Source of the DNA: Reticulitermes lucifugus
Taxonomy: Eukaryota > Arthropoda > Insecta > Blattodea > Rhinotermitidae
Length of the DNA: 53,012 bases
Direction: 5' to 3'
Assembly (NCBI GenBank): GCA_026260175.1
Contig: JAKCWW010002481.1
Coordinates: 1 to 53,012, forward strand
Of this stretch, positions 49,001 through 53,012 are shown piece by piece; positions within the stretch are counted from its first letter, which is position 1; each line of letters begins with the position of its first letter. The position numbers and the translations under genes are program-made. The notes beneath the pieces are model-generated. The model had not been told where the DNA came from. It did no database searches and saw only the letters and a program-made list of their open reading frames with translations.

Positions 49001-50510
49001 ATCTTCTTTATTAGAAACTTGCTTAAAAATTAAGGACTATATCTCTGAGCTATAATCTACTATCCCGGAAAATATGTCCAATTACAGAACGTTTAGAAAC
49101 AACGCTTATTATTATATAACATACAGTCTGTTATTGATTTTGCGGGCCAACTTCATGAGGGCTTTGGTATTTTATATAGCCACTTCTAGTGTATCAGTGA
49201 CAAGACGATTTTATAAACGATTTGTTGTGTTGTTTAAAGGTAAATTTAAACACACATATTTACAGTACTGAAAGAATTCATAGCTGAAATAAATAGCCCA
49301 AAGCTACATTGAGGTAAAGGAATTACAAATGATGGTGCTATAAATACGACAACAAATCGAGGCGTTAAAATATTATTGCAGGAAACAATAATTTGCTGAC
49401 AGATTCCTTTGTTTATCTATTGCGAAGCTTTGCGCTGTAAGAGTGCTCACTCTAATCACATTGTTTTAATTTCACTAAGGCAGCTCAATGCATAACAGAC
49501 TTTTTAGAATACTTTTTCACACACAGGAGCCGACCACACAATTCACCTTACGATTCTGAAGTTCAGTGTTTGACACAACGCAAACTACTAACCGACGTTC
49601 CGCTGTCACATATCAGATTCACATTTTCCTTCCTTTACAAACAGTGTAATTGAGCGGGTAATTTCTTTTCTATTGGTTGAATAATAAATTTGGAATATTT
49701 AGCTGAATTTTTCGATTCTTAATACAATTAGTTCGAAATTTTAAGGAAATAAAACTAATACAGACCTACTGTGTTTCAAAGCAGAGAACATAAACAAAGA
49801 TTAAATGAATCAAACTGTTGTGGCAACGACTTACGTAATCCACCAGGCTGCTACAGGTCCGAAATCTGTTGGAGCACTGTGAGGAAAATATTACCAAAGA
49901 AGAAAAATGTATTGAATAAAAACCTACCATATAGTTATACGTCACTGCTTGGTCTGAAAGTGCAGTCATTACTTTGCAAAGGAGTACACTGACGTTTGAA
50001 GAAAAACGTATGGTTAAAATAACCATTTGCTTAGAAAATCCTGGATCACAAATGTAATTGAAATTCACACGTGAAGAAGAATGAAATATTATAACTTAGT
50101 TACTGATTCTTATTGAAAAACAATCAAAAAACATTAAAAGCTTCACCAACCTGAGTTGTTTCAAAAATAATTTCCATTGCTAAGTAGGATTATAGTTTCA
50201 TTTCTGTTGCAGCTCAAAACAACCCTATAGGTCTATGTGTGAACTATGATTTTCGACGTCTACACAACTGAAAAAGAAGATAAACTTAACAATAATCCCA
50301 ATACTCTTGCAACACTGCCAAGTGGTGTTCTAGTGGGTGCACAAATTATGGGGGGGGGGGAAGCAGGCGCACCCGTACCAATAAATAAATAAGCAACTGT
50401 AAGTATCCATTACTTTTGTATATATAGTATATGTATTCAGCCCATATAGCCTGTCATGTTGTTTGATTAGCACTTCTCAATACTTTATAATATAGTCTAT
50501 ATTATTTTTT

Positions 50511-50733
50511 AGATCTGCGCTCTTCTGGGATATTACACAGCGTCGTGTGGTAATTGTTTACCGACGTTTCGGAACAACGTATCGGTCCCATCTTTCAGGG
50601 TCAAGAAGTCCTTAGGGTCAAGAAGTCCTTCTTGGACTTTTTGACCCTTGAAGATGGACCGATACGTTGTACCGAAACGTCGGTAAACAATCACCACACG
50701 ACGCTGCGTAATATCCCAGAAGAGCGCAGATCT
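50511..50733. mobile_element. Foldback element with about 85-nt nearly perfect arms
   Basis: The left arm begins AGATCTGCGCTCTTCTGGG and the right arm ends CCCAGAAGAGCGCAGATCT. Arms are nearly identical over about 85 nt and include CCGACGTTTCGG..CAACGTATCGGTCCCATCTT and its complement. The short spacer holds a tandem GGGTCAAGAAGTCCTT. On the minus strand it can be read as SALFWDITQRRVVIVYRRFG, a phrase I recall from spurious predicted proteins in cockroach and termite genomes. Confidence 0.8.
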
Positions 50734-50887
50734 TATCAACATTGCGGCGGAAGCCTGAAATCATTATATTATTTTTATTTTCGTGGCTGTGAAACATGTA
50801 TTTCTTACAGTGGGTCGAGACGTAGAGTTCTGTAAAACACTGATACAGAGCCTCCTTAATGTCGCGCTGTATTACTGTTCAGTTTCT

Positions 50888-50915
50888 CCACACTGCATAT
50901 CTACATACAGTGTGG
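50888..50915. repeat. Perfect 8-bp hairpin
   Basis: CCACACTG and CAGTGTGG flank a 12-nt loop. Confidence 0.75.
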
Positions 50916-51429
50916 AAGTCTCTCAATAGCGAAGCTTCCCACATTGCACGTAAACTGCCCTGTCGTATCCGCCCCTTTACTTACCCGTAAATCTGCGATA
51001 TCGAAATCTAACGAGTTTAGGTCAAGGCCCAAGGTATAAACTACAGCAGTCCTCTTGGACCTCCGTAAGTATCGCGATCCTAATGACAATGCTCATTTGT
51101 GGCTTTCAGGCGTGACAGTTTTCTATCGCTTTTCTCAACTCTCAGTGTCGCACAGGAACAATAACTTACTTTCGCGCACGGCATCGACCGATCGATTTGC
51201 ACAACAGCGGGGATTTATAAAAGAGCTAAATGTTTATCGACTGGTCCCTGTCACATGATGCAACTTAATAAGCCAGAAAAGCAGTTGGTTTGTTACTAGA
51301 GTAAGTCAATTCAACTGCGCAACTTCTTTGCGATTGTCAAATCAACCCTAAATTTATGAACTTAAATTTAACTTCGTATAAGCTATGGTTATAACGTTTC
51401 CTGAAAAAAAAAATGTAATGGTTCCTGAT

Positions 51430-51850
51430 CCACGTTTATGAACACGGGACATAATACGTGAAGGTGCGGCGCTTATACTAACCTTATCACCGTGACGTCA
51501 ACATACTATTCTTATACTTAATACTGGTGGATATGTCATTTGAATGAACAGTCACTGGCATCGGGAGGTTCCGAGTTGCGGCGGTGGACGGACCTAATCT
51601 TATGCGCACGCGCACTTAACGTATTGATTCTTACGTCATCCTGGTCAGGGCTGTGTAATTCATAATCGTAAACTCGAACTTCGCGACTCAGTGTCATGCA
51701 ATTACAAGATAAACAGGAGGGGCAGGGTACGTACAAATGTAACATTGAGGCGCGTTCGCGTAACCAATGTTACTGTGGAAAAGCAATAAGTATTTCATAT
51801 TCTCAGTGTGTGTCTGTAGCCTTAGTTACCCAGCATGGAAAGCGCATGCG
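51430..51850. promoter_or_regulatory. Possible promoter-like CpG-richer segment with CRE-like sites
   Basis: Contains GTGACGTCA near 51491 (the palindromic TGACGTCA core) and TTACGTCAT near 51631, together with GCGCACGCGCAC. This contrasts with the AT-rich surroundings. No adjacent exon could be assigned. Confidence 0.3.
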
Positions 51851-51899
51851 CTGTATTGTCATCTGTGGCCTGTCTCGCTCTACGATATTTTTCCACATT

Positions 51900-52240
51900 A
51901 TCTCACAAACGGCAAGATTTTCGGATAAAAAGTGTGAACATAAAATGCGGGTTTTGATTTTTTCACCGTTTGTCTGAAACAAACATTTCTCATTCTAACA
52001 AGGCCTGAGCGAGATATTATCGTAAATGTACATACGTCTTCATGTAAAGTACCTGTTATTCTTGTCAGACTTCAATGAAACTTGAATTTTCTCGACAGAT
52101 TTTACAAAAATATCAAATTTCATGAAAATCCTTCCAGTGGGGGCCGAGTTGTTCCATGCGGACGGACGGACGGACGGACAGACAGACAGATATGACGAAG
52201 CTAACAGTCGCTTTTCGCAATTTTGCGAACATACCTAAAA
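51900..52240 (-). repeat. Dispersed repeat, copy 2
   Basis: Inverted relative to 7786-8095. The outer end carries GTTCGCAAAATTGCGAAAAG on the minus strand. This copy also contains a (GGAC)n(AGAC)n tetranucleotide tract at 52170-52190 that is almost absent from copy 1. Confidence 0.7.
52170..52190. repeat. (GGAC)n(AGAC)n tetranucleotide repeat
   Basis: A short tract inside dispersed repeat copy 2. Confidence 0.8.
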
Positions 52241-53012
52241 ACGCATGCACAACGTCACAATTATGGCGCGTTTCTCACTGCTGTTAATTATTCCGAAAAT
52301 CGTAAACTTATGGAAAAAGTGTACTGAGCATAAAAATGTGTTTTATTCTTACCCATAATTTTAGTTCGAGATACTTTTCTTTCCAATAAATATTTAGCGA
52401 GTTACGCTCGAGATGCGAACAGAAATGGATGTAGATCTCTATGTAAAGTGGTCATTAAATTGTCCAATCTAAATAAAAATTAAAATTAGTTGATGATAGT
52501 TCGAAAATTTATCCCGATACCAGATACCGTGATATGCAGTTCAGCTGTTCTCAGGTTGCTAAACGCAGACAAAAACAGCCAACGAAAATAGTGGGCGCAT
52601 TTTTGCAAAATTTCTTATTGAACGTGCTAATAATAAGACCACAATATACAGACGTGCTACGGCGTGAAGGTGGTCTTGGATAGAGCATGGAGGCGAGTGA
52701 CGTATTTCACACTCCGGCCATGTTAACACTTTGATTATGCGAGCCGCTGCCGACTACGTAGGAGCGAGGATGGATCCCACAGCTGTTCTCCGTGGGGCTG
52801 TAGTGAGACCAATCCCAAGGTCCATGCAGGAGAAGTAGCGTATTTTAGCCGCAGGCTTCTTTTTTTTTCAATGGCTCGACAGCCCCTTGGGGGCCTAGGT
52901 CGCCTCATTTTTTCGAGGCTTTACGATCACACTTTTTAGACACACCACTTTCGGTAGAACTCCTCTGGACGAGGGACCAGCTCGTCGCAGAGACCTCTAC
53001 CTGACAACACAC

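Larger units (their letters stand above)
47641..53012. other. Right flank, no gene recognised
   Basis: 5.4 kb upstream of ERI1. It holds the ERI1 promoter side, a hAT MITE, tRNA-derived SINE heads, a foldback element, dispersed repeat copy 2, and a CpG-richer stretch at about 51430-51850 with cAMP-response-like sites. The last 340 bp is GC-richer and resembles repeat sequence (TTTTTTTTTCAATGGCTCGA), but I cannot name it. Confidence 0.55.

Noticed and set aside
52670-53012. A GC-richer tail as an exon of a gene to the right
   Set aside because: No splice-bounded frame or conserved domain is visible, and part resembles repeat sequence.

Overview
This is a eukaryotic, almost certainly insect, genomic window. 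Three conserved animal genes lie on the minus strand, split by introns with GT/AG borders and consistent phases, in an AT-rich background full of decayed transposons. Several repeats (a foldback with the 'ALFWDITQRR' type reading frame, tRNA-derived SINEs, short hAT MITEs) resemble families I associate with cockroaches and termites. Blattodea is therefore my best guess, from recollection and not from a search.

Layout, left to right. (1) 1-6563: the 5' half of the translation termination factor eRF1 (ETF1), exons 1-4. The rest of the gene runs off the left edge, and the window stops just before the exon expected to hold the catalytic GGQ. (2) 6564-11465: intergenic, with a dispersed repeat, a 40-bp near-perfect palindrome and a 42-bp tandem repeat. 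(3) 11466-34942: the complete coding sequence of ACBD3 (GCP60), nine exons whose phases sum to exactly 471 codons including stop. Its introns hold most of the transposons: a pogo-like element with a piggyBac element inside it (intron 8), a LINE endonuclease fragment, a hAT remnant and an unassigned TIR transposon (intron 7), a hAT MITE with a perfect 8-bp target duplication (intron 3), and a GTF2IRD2-type hAT relic interrupted by an RTE-like LINE fragment (intron 1). (4) 34943-39876: intergenic, with a Tigger (TIGD1-like) relic. (5) 39877-47640: the 3'-5' exoribonuclease ERI1, with SAP and DEDDh domains. Its 5' coding end is unresolved, and a mariner relic sits in one intron. (6) 47641-53012: no gene recognised; SINE-like sequences, MITEs and foldbacks.

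The three genes are not an operon and work separately: eRF1 in translation termination, ACBD3 in Golgi scaffolding and lipid-kinase recruitment, ERI1 in histone mRNA, small RNA and 5.8S rRNA 3' end processing. I found no prokaryotic features and no CRISPR array. The most unusual material is the nested transposon whose removal restores the host transposase frame, and a recurring inverted-repeat motif that resembles a hammerhead ribozyme core.
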